Source: Bacillota bacterium (lineage in GTDB: Bacteria; Bacillota; Clostridia; Christensenellales; Aristaeellaceae). From it: a DNA stretch of 34,948 nt. The stretch covers positions 1 to 34,948 of the forward strand of contig JAEWSC010000099.1 in the NCBI GenBank assembly GCA_023398575.1, written 5' to 3'. The position numbers and the translations under genes were made by a program. The notes below the pieces were generated by a model. That model was not told where the DNA came from, did not search any database, and was given only the letters and a program-made list of their open reading frames with translations. This document shows positions 15,746 through 22,726 of the stretch, piece after piece; position 1 is the stretch's first letter, and every line of letters begins with the position of its first letter.

Positions 15746-16996
15746 TTACTGATTCACTTTACCCAGAATAGCCAGGGACACGTCGAAGTCCAAATATTCG
15801 CCATCCTTGATATCATTCAGGCTTTGGACATTCTCCAAATCAGGAACGCGGTAAACCTTTACCTTTACAACGTCCCCTTCCTTCTTATCGCCGATGTATC
15901 CGGTTAGGTCCACAGTGCTTGTAGTACGGTTTCCGTCGATCTCAACGATGATGTCACCAGGGATAAGACCGGCCTTCTTTGCGGGAGAGTTATCCTCCAC
16001 ATTGCTAACATACACGCCTACAGGAAGTTTGCCAGAAGATACAGCCTCATTATTCTGGTTCAAATCAGATACGGTTACGCCCATGCGGGGTTTCGAGTCA
16101 TCAGCAGCGATGCTGGAAGAACCTTGGTCGCCTGTCGCTTGGCCAGAGAGCACCTTTTCAATCAACGCTTTGGCGGAGTTGATCGGAATGGCCATGCCTA
16201 TACCTTCAACAGATGAGCCACTGAATGCGCTGCCGGAATACTTGAGCGTAGGAATACCAATCAGTTCACCCAGTACATTGAACACGCCGCCTCCGCTGTT
16301 GCCACTGTTGATGGCGGCATCCACCTGAATCATGGTATTGACGGTGCGTTTGCCATATTTGTCAGTGGTACCGGAGCTGATTTCACGGTTCAAAGCAGAT
16401 ACGATACCTACGGTTGTGGTGCCGGCCAGCTCTGTTCCCAAGGGGTTGCCGATGGCGATAGCCCAGTCGCCAACCTGCAGCGTGTCACTGTCACCCAGAG
16501 ATACGGGGTTAAGCTTTAAATCTTTAGCACGCAATATTGCAACGTCCAATCCTGCGTCATAGGCGATGAGTTCTGCGTCATAGGTCTTATCAGGGGTTGT
16601 AATCTTCAAGGTTGTGTTACCTTCGACCACATGGTAGTTGGTCAGCACGTACCCTTGATCGCTGACGACAACACCGCTGCCGGTCGATTGAAGGACCGAT
16701 TCACCGCTGCGGCTGCTGCGGCCCGGAAGGCTGAAACCAAAGCCGCCGAAATCGCCATAACCGCCATAATTGTAGGTGGTGTAGTTGCTGACCCCGACAA
16801 CGCTGTCCCGAACAGCCGCGATGGCGGCTGTAAAGGGGCTGGTAACAGTGCCTTCGATTTTTGTGGCCAGTCTTTGCTGTTCTGCGTTGGCACCTAAACC
16901 GCCGGTAGCCAACATAGTGATACTTGCGCCTGCCATGGTAAACACGATTGCGATGGCGATATAACCTAACAGATGTTTTTTAAAGTTGCTTCTCAT
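15746..16996 (-). CDS. htrA: HtrA/DegP-like serine protease with PDZ domain
   Basis: Membrane-anchored quality-control protease acting outside the membrane. The start at 16996 is chosen because GGAGG lies eight bases upstream; a frame extension to 17038 has no such site. The protein has 416 residues: a basic start with one membrane segment (HLLGYIAIAIVFTMAGASIT), a Gly/Tyr/Ser-rich linker, then the trypsin-like domain with VLTNYHVVEG (His), DAGLDVAILRA (Asp) and AAINSGNSGGGVFN (Ser), and one PDZ domain containing GVYVSNVEDNSPAKKAGLIP and GDIIVEIDGNRTTS. All three catalytic residues are present. It is a single gene between a terminator and its own promoter. A two-component sensor as in CssRS is not seen here. 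Confidence 0.94.
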   Translation of the reverse strand: MRSNFKKHLLGYIAIAIVFTMAGASITMLATGGLGANAEQQRLATKIEGTVTSPFTAAIAAVRDSVVGVSNYTTYNYGGYGDFGGFGFSLPGRSSRSGESVLQSTGSGVVVSDQGYVLTNYHVVEGNTTLKITTPDKTYDAELIAYDAGLDVAILRAKDLKLNPVSLGDSDTLQVGDWAIAIGNPLGTELAGTTTVGIVSALNREISSGTTDKYGKRTVNTMIQVDAAINSGNSGGGVFNVLGELIGIPTLKYSGSAFSGSSVEGIGMAIPINSAKALIEKVLSGQATGDQGSSSIAADDSKPRMGVTVSDLNQNNEAVSSGKLPVGVYVSNVEDNSPAKKAGLIPGDIIVEIDGNRTTSTVDLTGYIGDKKEGDVVKVKVYRVPDLENVQSLNDIKDGEYLDFDVSLAILGKVNQ

Positions 16997-17027
16997 TTTT
17001 TTATCCTCCTTTGTTGGATTCGATGTT

Positions 17028-17070
17028 AGTATAAGCAAGAATTTTGACTTGCTTATGAACGCTTTATGAA
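17028..17070 (-). promoter_or_regulatory. htrA promoter region with dyad and helical-phase direct repeat
   Basis: A TATACT -10 lies at 17033-17028 on the minus strand. It overlaps one arm of a 9-bp inverted repeat, ATAAGCAAG (17031-17039) with CTTGCTTAT (17048-17056). Further upstream TTATGAA occurs twice (plus-strand 17053-17059 and 17064-17070), exactly 11 bp apart. Such one-turn direct repeats near -35 are typical of OmpR/PhoB-family activator sites. No good -35 hexamer is seen, which fits activation. Regulator identity is not known. Confidence 0.45.
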
Positions 17071-17105
17071 TATTTTTTGGAAAAATAAGCTGAAAAGGAG
17101 ATATA

Positions 17106-17146
17106 AGAAAGCCATGATGATCTTGTTCAGATCTTCATGGCTTTCT
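17106..17146. terminator. Long hairpin terminator after scfB
   Basis: AGAAAGCCATGA (17106-17117) pairs perfectly with TCATGGCTTTCT (17135-17146), and an inner GATC/GATC pair extends it. On the minus strand it is followed by TATATCTCCTTTTC. It separates scfB from the htrA promoter. Confidence 0.75.
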
Positions 17147-17152
17147 GAATGG

Positions 17153-18499
17153 CTATTCGTTTTCCAGCGCGTAGATTGCCATGGCGCATTCTAATCGCTT
17201 GCGCTCCATCTGGCATTCCAGATCATAAGGCTTTCCAATATCGCCATGGAATTGATGGGCGTTAGCGGCACAGCCGCCAGAGCAGAAAAAGCGCGCCCAG
17301 CACTTTCGGCAGGCTTCCTTGGAAAGCACATTGTTGGCTGCAAATTTCTGCTGTATGGATACATCAAAGGAGCCATCCAGCACAGAGCCCATTTGAAAGC
17401 CTTCCCGACCGACAAATTGATGGCAAGGATAGATATCGCCTTCCGGCGTAACTGCAACGTACTCATTTCCTGCACCGCAGCCAGTCAGGCGTTTGCGAAG
17501 GCAAGGGCCGCCTTTTAAATCGACCATAAAATGAAAAAAGTTGAACCAGCGGCCATCCTTGCGGCGCTGCATATATTCTTTGGCTAGGCTTTCATACTCC
17601 TCAAATATCCTGGGCAGATGCGCTTCAGAAAGCGCATAACCGCTTTCTGGGGCAGCGACAACAGGTTCAATGGAAAGCTGCTCAAATCCGGCATCGGCCA
17701 GGTGCAGCACATCCTTGGCAAAATCAAGGTTATGGGCGGTGAATGTGCCGCGGATATAGTAGCGCTGCTGCCCGCGGGAATTGGCTAACTTTAAGGCACC
17801 AGGAACGATATGGGCATAGCTGCCGCTGCCGTTTGGTGTAGGACGCATATTGTCGTGCACTTCGGGCCTGCCGTCTATGGAAAGGACCACGTTGTCCATT
17901 TCCTTGTTGAGGAAATCAATGATATCATCATTGAGCAGCAGGCCATTGGTGGTTGTGGTGAACTTAAACTTTTTATTGTGCTTTTGTTCCAGTTCTCGGC
18001 CGTAGGCAACAATCTCTTTGACGACTTTAAAGTTCATCAGCGGTTCGCCGCCGAAAAAGTCTACTTCCAGATTAATGCGCTTTCCGCTCATCTTCACCAG
18101 CCAGTCAAGGGCGGCTTTGCCTGTTTCTGTTGTGAGCATGCAGCGGTTGCGGCCATGGTATTCGCCGGTGCCTGCAAAGCAGTATCTGCAGCGCAGGTTG
18201 CAATCATGTGCGGCGTGCAGGCACATGGCCTTTACGACACCAGGGGAGTGCACCTCCACATCATCGTAACCATCTGGGGCATTCAGTTGGCCCATTGATT
18301 CCAGTTCACCAAGCTCTTCAAGCACTTCCACTACTTCTTTTTGGTCGAAGCGCTTAGCTAGCGTATCCGCAATTTCTTCTTTGCTGGCGGTTTCCCAAAG
18401 CCTTATGGCCTCATAGGCCAATTCATCCAGGGCATGGACCGCGCCGGAGCCGACATCCAGCATCATGGGCTGGTTAACGGCAATAAAGGTATGAATCAA
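17153..18499 (-). CDS. scfB: SCIFF peptide maturase (radical SAM/SPASM thioether-forming enzyme)
   Basis: A 448-residue radical-SAM enzyme that forms thioether bonds in the SCIFF precursor peptide. The first 80 residues resemble a RiPP-recognition element for binding the leader. The radical-SAM cluster motif is CNLRCRYC with Cys100, 104 and 107, followed by DFFGGEPLMNFKVVKEIVAY. The C-terminal SPASM domain has the Cys pattern CGAGNEYVAVTPEGDIYPCH, CRKCWARFFCSGGCAANAH and a late Cys, enough for two auxiliary iron-sulfur clusters. It lies 97 bp after the precursor gene, with an intrinsic terminator between. No dedicated exporter or protease is adjacent, as is usual for SCIFF loci, whose product function is not established. 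Confidence 0.95.
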   Translation of the reverse strand: MIHTFIAVNQPMMLDVGSGAVHALDELAYEAIRLWETASKEEIADTLAKRFDQKEVVEVLEELGELESMGQLNAPDGYDDVEVHSPGVVKAMCLHAAHDCNLRCRYCFAGTGEYHGRNRCMLTTETGKAALDWLVKMSGKRINLEVDFFGGEPLMNFKVVKEIVAYGRELEQKHNKKFKFTTTTNGLLLNDDIIDFLNKEMDNVVLSIDGRPEVHDNMRPTPNGSGSYAHIVPGALKLANSRGQQRYYIRGTFTAHNLDFAKDVLHLADAGFEQLSIEPVVAAPESGYALSEAHLPRIFEEYESLAKEYMQRRKDGRWFNFFHFMVDLKGGPCLRKRLTGCGAGNEYVAVTPEGDIYPCHQFVGREGFQMGSVLDGSFDVSIQQKFAANNVLSKEACRKCWARFFCSGGCAANAHQFHGDIGKPYDLECQMERKRLECAMAIYALENE

Positions 18500-18545
18500 T
18501 ATTGCTTCCTCCGATTGTATATATCAGTCTTTTTGAAACAACAAG

Positions 18546-18568
18546 AAGCGGGAGCCTAACTCCCGCTT
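18546..18568 (-). terminator. Attenuating terminator between SCIFF precursor and maturase
   Basis: AAGCGGGAG (18546-18554) pairs perfectly with CTCCCGCTT (18560-18568) around a five-base loop. On the minus strand TCTTGTTGTTTC follows. Partial termination here would give more precursor than maturase mRNA, a common RiPP arrangement. Confidence 0.8.
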
Positions 18569-18596
18569 GCAAGCAATACGCAAGGATATGGATATG

Positions 18597-18794
18597 TTAC
18601 TTGCCAAAAGCGTGGTTCAGCTTGCCCTCGCCGCCGGCCAGCACGGCATTGTTTTCCTTGTTGGCGCAGGACTGATTGGCTACCGTGCAGCTCGTTTTGC
18701 AGGCGCTCTGGCAGGAAGCCTGGCACTCACCGCAGCCACCGTGAACCAAAGATTGCTTCAGGCAGTCGCGCTGAATGGTTTTGATATGCTTCAT
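18597..18794 (-). CDS. scfA: SCIFF (six-cysteine) ribosomal peptide precursor, variant with extra Cys and long tail
   Basis: Precursor of the near-universal clostridial RiPP SCIFF. The ATG at 18794 has GGAGGA upstream and gives 65 residues. The leader MKHIKTIQRDCLKQSLV is followed by the invariant core GECQASCQSACKTSCTVANQ. Family cysteines are at 21, 24, 28, 32, 36 and 43. In the characterised peptide CteA a thioether joins a Cys to a Thr five residues later; Cys32 and Thr37 here have that spacing. Two oddities: a seventh Cys at position 11 in the leader, and about 22 residues after the last Cys (ending GGEGKLNHAFGK), whereas family members I know end soon after it and are about 45-50 residues. 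An upstream in-frame extension to 18863 lacks a ribosome site. Confidence 0.93.
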   Translation of the reverse strand: MKHIKTIQRDCLKQSLVHGGCGECQASCQSACKTSCTVANQSCANKENNAVLAGGEGKLNHAFGK

Positions 18795-18863
18795 GGGAAT
18801 CCTCCTCCATTTGCGTGTACATGGGAATGGAGGTATTATACACTGATTTTCCTTTTCTTGCAA

Positions 18864-19280
18864 TCACTTTGCCGAAAGATTGGATAGAATCATACCCGAT
18901 AGGCCGCCGCCGGCAAGGCCCATACCCAAATCACCAAGGTAGGAGGTGAAGGGCAGGTTCTGCCCGGTAAGCAGTGCATACAGCGAAACGCCAAGGCCCA
19001 TATATAAAAGGCCGACGGCAGCTCCACGCAAAAGTCCTTTCTCTCCGCCGCGGCCTACAGCCGCAATGACGCCGATGACGATGGATACAAGCTTCAAGAC
19101 CTGGTTAAATACCCGGATAACACCATCCGATGGTTTTACCCATTGCATCAAAAGCGCAAATACGAGAATGCCTGCCGCCGATACCCCAACGGCCACAATC
19201 AAGCCCCGGAGAATCCGGCCCCACGCGCTTTGTGTGGGTGTACGGGAACGCCTGCGGGGCGTAGCTTTCGCCTGGGACAT
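18864..19280 (-). CDS. TIGR04086-family membrane protein
   Basis: A 138-residue integral membrane protein with a basic, Arg-rich cytoplasmic start (RRRSRTPTQSAWGRILRG) and four hydrophobic segments, roughly 24-46, 58-75, 85-105 and 115-134. It matches the TIGR04086 family, defined in Clostridia and close relatives and regularly encoded between yajC and the SCIFF genes, exactly as here. Function is unknown; membrane context and neighbours suggest a link with secretion or with the SCIFF product. Its Shine-Dalgarno (GGGAGGG, five bases before the ATG) is inside a 15-bp hairpin, so its translation or transcription may be controlled. Confidence 0.85.
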   Translation of the reverse strand: MSQAKATPRRRSRTPTQSAWGRILRGLIVAVGVSAAGILVFALLMQWVKPSDGVIRVFNQVLKLVSIVIGVIAAVGRGGEKGLLRGAAVGLLYMGLGVSLYALLTGQNLPFTSYLGDLGMGLAGGGLSGMILSNLSAK

Positions 19281-19283
19281 AAA

Positions 19284-19333
19284 AACCCTCCCTGTCCTTT
19301 TTGCTTACATGTATGCCGGACAGGGAGGGTTTA
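19284..19333 (-). promoter_or_regulatory. 15-bp hairpin that buries the Shine-Dalgarno of the TIGR04086 gene
   Basis: On the minus strand AAACCCTCCCTGTCC (19333-19319 complement arm) pairs with GGACAGGGAGGGTTT (19298-19284) without a mismatch around a 20-base loop. The 3' arm contains the GGGAGGG ribosome site and is followed by UUU/UU and the ATG at 19280. It is shaped like an intrinsic terminator placed directly against the next start codon. Either it ends most yajC transcripts or it gates translation. Confidence 0.75.
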
Positions 19334-19349
19334 TGCATATTTTGGAGCG

Positions 19350-19751
19350 TTACGCTAATACTTCGGAATCGTTCTCCACGCTGACTTCTTCCACATTGCG
19401 GATGGCCCAGCGGGCAAATACGAGCTTTACGTTGTCCTGGCCCACGGCTACGGTGAACGTGTCATCCTTGATGGCAACGATGGTGCCGTAAATGCCGCCG
19501 ATGGTGCAGATGCGGTCGGTGACCTTCAGGTTAGCAAGCATGTCCTTGACTTTCTTATCCTTTTTCCGCTGGGGGCGGATGAGCATGAAGTAGAACACCA
19601 CAAAGATCAATACCATGGGCAGAAGCATGGATACAAGGCTGCCGGCAGGATCGACGGCGGTGGGATCGGCGACGGCAGTACCGGTAGCAGGTGCGGTTTC
19701 TGCAATGGCCGTGGTGAGGCCGAAAGCCCAGTTAAAAATCGAATTCAGCAT
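19350..19751 (-). CDS. yajC: Preprotein translocase subunit YajC
   Basis: Small membrane subunit of the SecDF-YajC complex that assists Sec translocation. The 133-residue protein has an Ala/Thr-rich N-terminus, a single membrane helix (LVSMLLPMVLIFVVFYFMLI), then the diagnostic IRPQRKKDKKVKDMLANLKV and the beta-rich GDRICTIGGIYG-type stretch, here as DRICTIGGIYGTIVAIKDDT. GGGAG is about ten bases ahead of the ATG. It is slightly longer at the N-terminus than many YajC proteins. It follows tgt, the standard bacterial order, but secD and secF are not in the window; the next genes are the TIGR04086 and SCIFF genes. Confidence 0.95.
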   Translation of the reverse strand: MLNSIFNWAFGLTTAIAETAPATGTAVADPTAVDPAGSLVSMLLPMVLIFVVFYFMLIRPQRKKDKKVKDMLANLKVTDRICTIGGIYGTIVAIKDDTFTVAVGQDNVKLVFARWAIRNVEEVSVENDSEVLA

Positions 19752-19879
19752 GGATAGGGGTCTCCCTTCAACGTTTTTATCTATGCGATTATAACAAGAA
19801 AAATGAGCGTACGCAAGGGATATTTCTCAAACTCTGGAAAGAAGCCGCAGAGTAGTCATGAGAGGTCGCCATGTTCAGC

Positions 19880-21007
19880 CTAAAAATTCCTGCTAGAGTC
19901 GTATCCCGCAAAGAAGTCATTGCGGAAATCCAGCAGTCTGTCCTCTTGTATTGCTTCACGAACTTGTTCCATCAACCTTGTCAAGAAGCGAAGATTGTGA
20001 ATGGAAGCAAGCTGTGCGCCCAATATTTCTTGGGCTTTGAACAGATGCCGGATGTACGCCCTGGAAAAATTGCGGCAAGTGTAGCAGTCGCAGCCTTCTT
20101 CCAGGGGTGAAAAATCCCTGGCGCAGTCGGCATTACGTACAACAAGACGCCCTTTGCCCGTCAAGATGGTGCCGTTTCTGGCGACGCGGGTGGCCAGTAC
20201 GCAATCGAACATATCCACACCGCGCAGTACGCCCTCCACCAGGCAGTCGGGGGAGCCTACGCCCATTAAGTAGCGGGGTTTGTGTACCGGCATATGGGGC
20301 ATCATTTCTTCCAGCATTTCATACATGATGGGCTTGGGTTCGCCTACGGACAGGCCGCCGATACCGTATCCTACAAAATCCATATCGGCCAGCACTTTAG
20401 CGCTTTCTACCCGTAAATCCTTGTAAAATGCGCCTTGCACAATGCCGAACAGTGCCTGATCCTCCCGTTTATGGGCGGTTTGGCAGCGCTTGGCCCAACG
20501 GTGGGTGCGCTCCATATTGATTTTTGCATTTTCATAATCGCAGGGGTAGGGAGAACAGACGTCAAAGGCCATGGCAATATCGGCCCCCAGGTCCTGCTGA
20601 ATTTGCATGGACACCTCGGGCGAGATAAAACGTCGGCTGCCGTCAATATGGCTTTGAAAGGTGACGCCTTCCTCCTTGATTTTGCGAATTCCGGACAGAG
20701 AGAAGACCTGAAATCCACCGCTGTCGGTAAGGATCGGCTTTTTCCAGTTCATAAACCTATGCAGACCGCCAGCTTCCTTCACCAAATCCTCGCCGGGCCG
20801 CAGGTGCAGATGGTAGGTGTTGCTTAGAATGATCTGTGCGCCAAGATCTTCCAGATCCTTGGGCATCATGGCCTTTACGGTGGCTATGGTGCCCACGGGC
20901 ATGTAGACGGGGGTTTTGATATCTCCATGAGGTGTGTGCAGCACGCCCAGCCGCGCACCAGACTGCTTACAGGTTTTGATCAGTTCAAATTGAATGGGGT
21001 TGCTCAT
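19880..21007 (-). CDS. tgt: Queuine tRNA-ribosyltransferase (tRNA-guanine transglycosylase)
   Basis: Exchanges guanine 34 of GUN-anticodon tRNAs for the queuosine precursor preQ1. The 375-residue length is standard. Landmarks are TPVYMPVGTIATVKAM, LSNTYHLHLRPG, the catalytic loop LTDSGGFQVFSLS, the substrate loop FGIVQGAFYKDLR, and GVDMFDCVLATRVARNG. The zinc site is CDCYTC with an upstream Cys and HNLRFLTRLM. AAAGGAG precedes the ATG. It lies 11 bp after rluA and 128 bp before yajC. The 3' end is a little shorter than in E. coli but complete. Confidence 0.97.
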   Translation of the reverse strand: MSNPIQFELIKTCKQSGARLGVLHTPHGDIKTPVYMPVGTIATVKAMMPKDLEDLGAQIILSNTYHLHLRPGEDLVKEAGGLHRFMNWKKPILTDSGGFQVFSLSGIRKIKEEGVTFQSHIDGSRRFISPEVSMQIQQDLGADIAMAFDVCSPYPCDYENAKINMERTHRWAKRCQTAHKREDQALFGIVQGAFYKDLRVESAKVLADMDFVGYGIGGLSVGEPKPIMYEMLEEMMPHMPVHKPRYLMGVGSPDCLVEGVLRGVDMFDCVLATRVARNGTILTGKGRLVVRNADCARDFSPLEEGCDCYTCRNFSRAYIRHLFKAQEILGAQLASIHNLRFLTRLMEQVREAIQEDRLLDFRNDFFAGYDSSRNF

Positions 21008-21018
21008 TCCATGCTCCT

Positions 21019-21714
21019 TTACAATGGTGTTTCAGCGGACAAAAATCGCTCAATGGCGTTTGTGTATTGCCCCCATGGTTCGCCTGACGGTTTGCTTACA
21101 AAGGTCATTTCACTGTTTTGGGTAGGGTGGGTGAGTGTTAGTTTCGCCCCCCACAGGGCGATCTGCTTTCCAGGTATGCCATGGCCGTATCTCGCATCAT
21201 ACAAAAGAGGATGGCCGCTGGTGGCAAACTGCACCCGTATTTGATGGGCGCGGCCTGTTTCCAGCCGGATGCGGCATAAGGATGTTTCAGTGCCTTTGAC
21301 CAAACAGTCAAAATGCAGGACGGCCAATTGACTGCCCGGTGTGCCCTCCGCAACATCAGCGACCATGTTTCTTGCCTCATCCTTTAACAAAAAGTGACGC
21401 AGTGTTCCCGTGTCCGGCAGAATACCTTCCACAATTGCGAGATACTCCCGGCCCATTTCGTGGGTGGATACCTGCTTGGATAGACGGGCCGCCGCCTTTG
21501 ATGTACGGGCCAGGCAGATGAGCCCGCCTACAGGCCTGTCCATACGGTGAACAAGACCCAAGTACACGTCACCGGGCTTTTGATATTTTTCCTTGATATA
21601 GGCTTTCATGCGGGAAAAGAGGTCATCATCACCGGTAGCGTCAGCCTGGGTGAGCATGTTTGGCGGCTTGACCACTACTAAAAGGTGATTATCCTCGTAT
21701 ACCACATTACACAT
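21019..21714 (-). CDS. RluA-family pseudouridine synthase
   Basis: RNA pseudouridine synthase acting on 23S rRNA or tRNA. I choose the ATG at 21714 (231 residues), where MCNVVYEDNHLLVVVKPPNM is the family N-terminus; it overlaps the end of the methyltransferase gene by eight bases, indicating coupling. The catalytic motif is LVHRMDRPVGGLI, an HRxDR variant with the active-site Asp, followed by SKAAARLSKQ and the C-terminal LETGRAHQIRVQFATSGHPLL. There is no N-terminal S4 domain, so it resembles the short RluA/RluC-like or YhcT-type enzymes. The exact target base is not predictable from this sequence. Confidence 0.93.
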   Translation of the reverse strand: MCNVVYEDNHLLVVVKPPNMLTQADATGDDDLFSRMKAYIKEKYQKPGDVYLGLVHRMDRPVGGLICLARTSKAAARLSKQVSTHEMGREYLAIVEGILPDTGTLRHFLLKDEARNMVADVAEGTPGSQLAVLHFDCLVKGTETSLCRIRLETGRAHQIRVQFATSGHPLLYDARYGHGIPGKQIALWGAKLTLTHPTQNSEMTFVSKPSGEPWGQYTNAIERFLSAETPL

Positions 21715-22579
21715 GGCCTTGCCACCGCCCACTGGCACCGCAGGGAAGCACGCCGCCTGTTTGAACCGGCAGGCAAAGCTCCTGGGCATCGATCAAGCCT
21801 GGATGCTTTGCGCCTACACATAGGCGCAGGATGTTTGATAGAACACTGGCTTGAAAGCCTGTGGTGTAACTATTGATGAGAAAGAATAGGGGCGTGTCTG
21901 AAAGCGCCTGAGAACAGGTTTCCACAAGGCCAAACAGCTCGTCCTCCAACTTCCATACCTCTCCATTGGGTCCACGGCCATAACTGGGCGGGTCCATTAA
22001 AATGCCGTCATATCGGCTGCCACGACGTATTTCCCGGCGGACAAATGCCAGGGCATCCTCCACGATCCAGCGGCAGCTGGTTTCAGGCAGCTTCGATAGC
22101 TCCCGGTTTTCTCTGGCCCACATGACCATGCCTTTGGCGGCATCCACATGGGTGACTTGTGCGCCGGCTCCGGCACAGGCAAGGGTTGCTCCGCCGGTAT
22201 AACCAAATAGATTCAGTACTTTAGGGTGATTTCCTTGCGCAGCGCGCTCCTTGCATAGGTTGGACATCCAAACCCAGTTAGCCGCTTGTTCGGGAAACAG
22301 CCCTGTGTGCTTAAAGCCGGTAGGCCGCACGTAAAACTGCAAACCGGCATGGGAAATAACCCACCGCTCAGGCAGTTTTTCAAAAAACTCCCATTGGCCG
22401 CCGCCTTTTTCACTGCGGTGGTAATGGGCTTGGGCCTTTTCCCAAAGTTTGGGATCGGATTTGGGCCAGATGACCTGGGGATCGGGGCGGCGCAGAAGAA
22501 TGTTTCCCCAGCGCTCGAGTTTTTCCCCGTCTCCAGTGTCAAGCACTTCATAGTCAGACCAGGTATCGGCTAGAAACAC
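21707..22579 (-). CDS. Class I SAM-dependent methyltransferase (COG1092, RlmI/RlmL-like)
   Basis: Likely 23S rRNA cytosine-C5 or related methyltransferase. The start is a GTG at 22579, seven bases after AAAGGAG, giving 290 residues beginning (M)FLADTWSDYEVLDTGDGEK; a longer frame to 22636 crosses the ribosome site. The SAM motif I is NLFGYTGGATLACAGAGAQV, followed by VDAAKGMVMWARENRELS, and motif IV is LMDPPSYGRGPNGEVW, as in RlmI-type enzymes. The N-terminal PUA domain of RlmI is missing, so it is the short form. Its stop overlaps the rluA start, pairing two RNA-modification enzymes. Substrate specificity is an inference. Confidence 0.88.
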   Translation of the reverse strand: MFLADTWSDYEVLDTGDGEKLERWGNILLRRPDPQVIWPKSDPKLWEKAQAHYHRSEKGGGQWEFFEKLPERWVISHAGLQFYVRPTGFKHTGLFPEQAANWVWMSNLCKERAAQGNHPKVLNLFGYTGGATLACAGAGAQVTHVDAAKGMVMWARENRELSKLPETSCRWIVEDALAFVRREIRRGSRYDGILMDPPSYGRGPNGEVWKLEDELFGLVETCSQALSDTPLFFLINSYTTGFQASVLSNILRLCVGAKHPGLIDAQELCLPVQTGGVLPCGASGRWQGHV

Positions 22580-22615
22580 GTCTTTACTCCTTTTTCGGAA
22601 AAGGAAAAGGGATTC

Positions 22616-22696
22616 TGCATCTGCGGATGCAGCCAAAGGGCTTTCCGATCGCCCTTTGGAAACCTTCGGTCAGTGTCAAGAGATTGATAAATCTCT
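22616..22696. other. Three consecutive hairpins between ileS and the methyltransferase gene
   Basis: TGCATC/GATGCA (22616-22631), CCAAAGGGC/GCCCTTTGG (22633-22659) and AGAGATT/AATCTCT (22679-22696) all pair perfectly. On the minus strand they lie in the 147-bp gap just past the ileS stop. None has a good U-run, so termination would be factor-dependent or weak; they may instead protect the ileS 3' end. Confidence 0.5.
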
Positions 22697-22726
22697 AAGC
22701 AATAATCTAATAGGGGTGTTCCTTCT

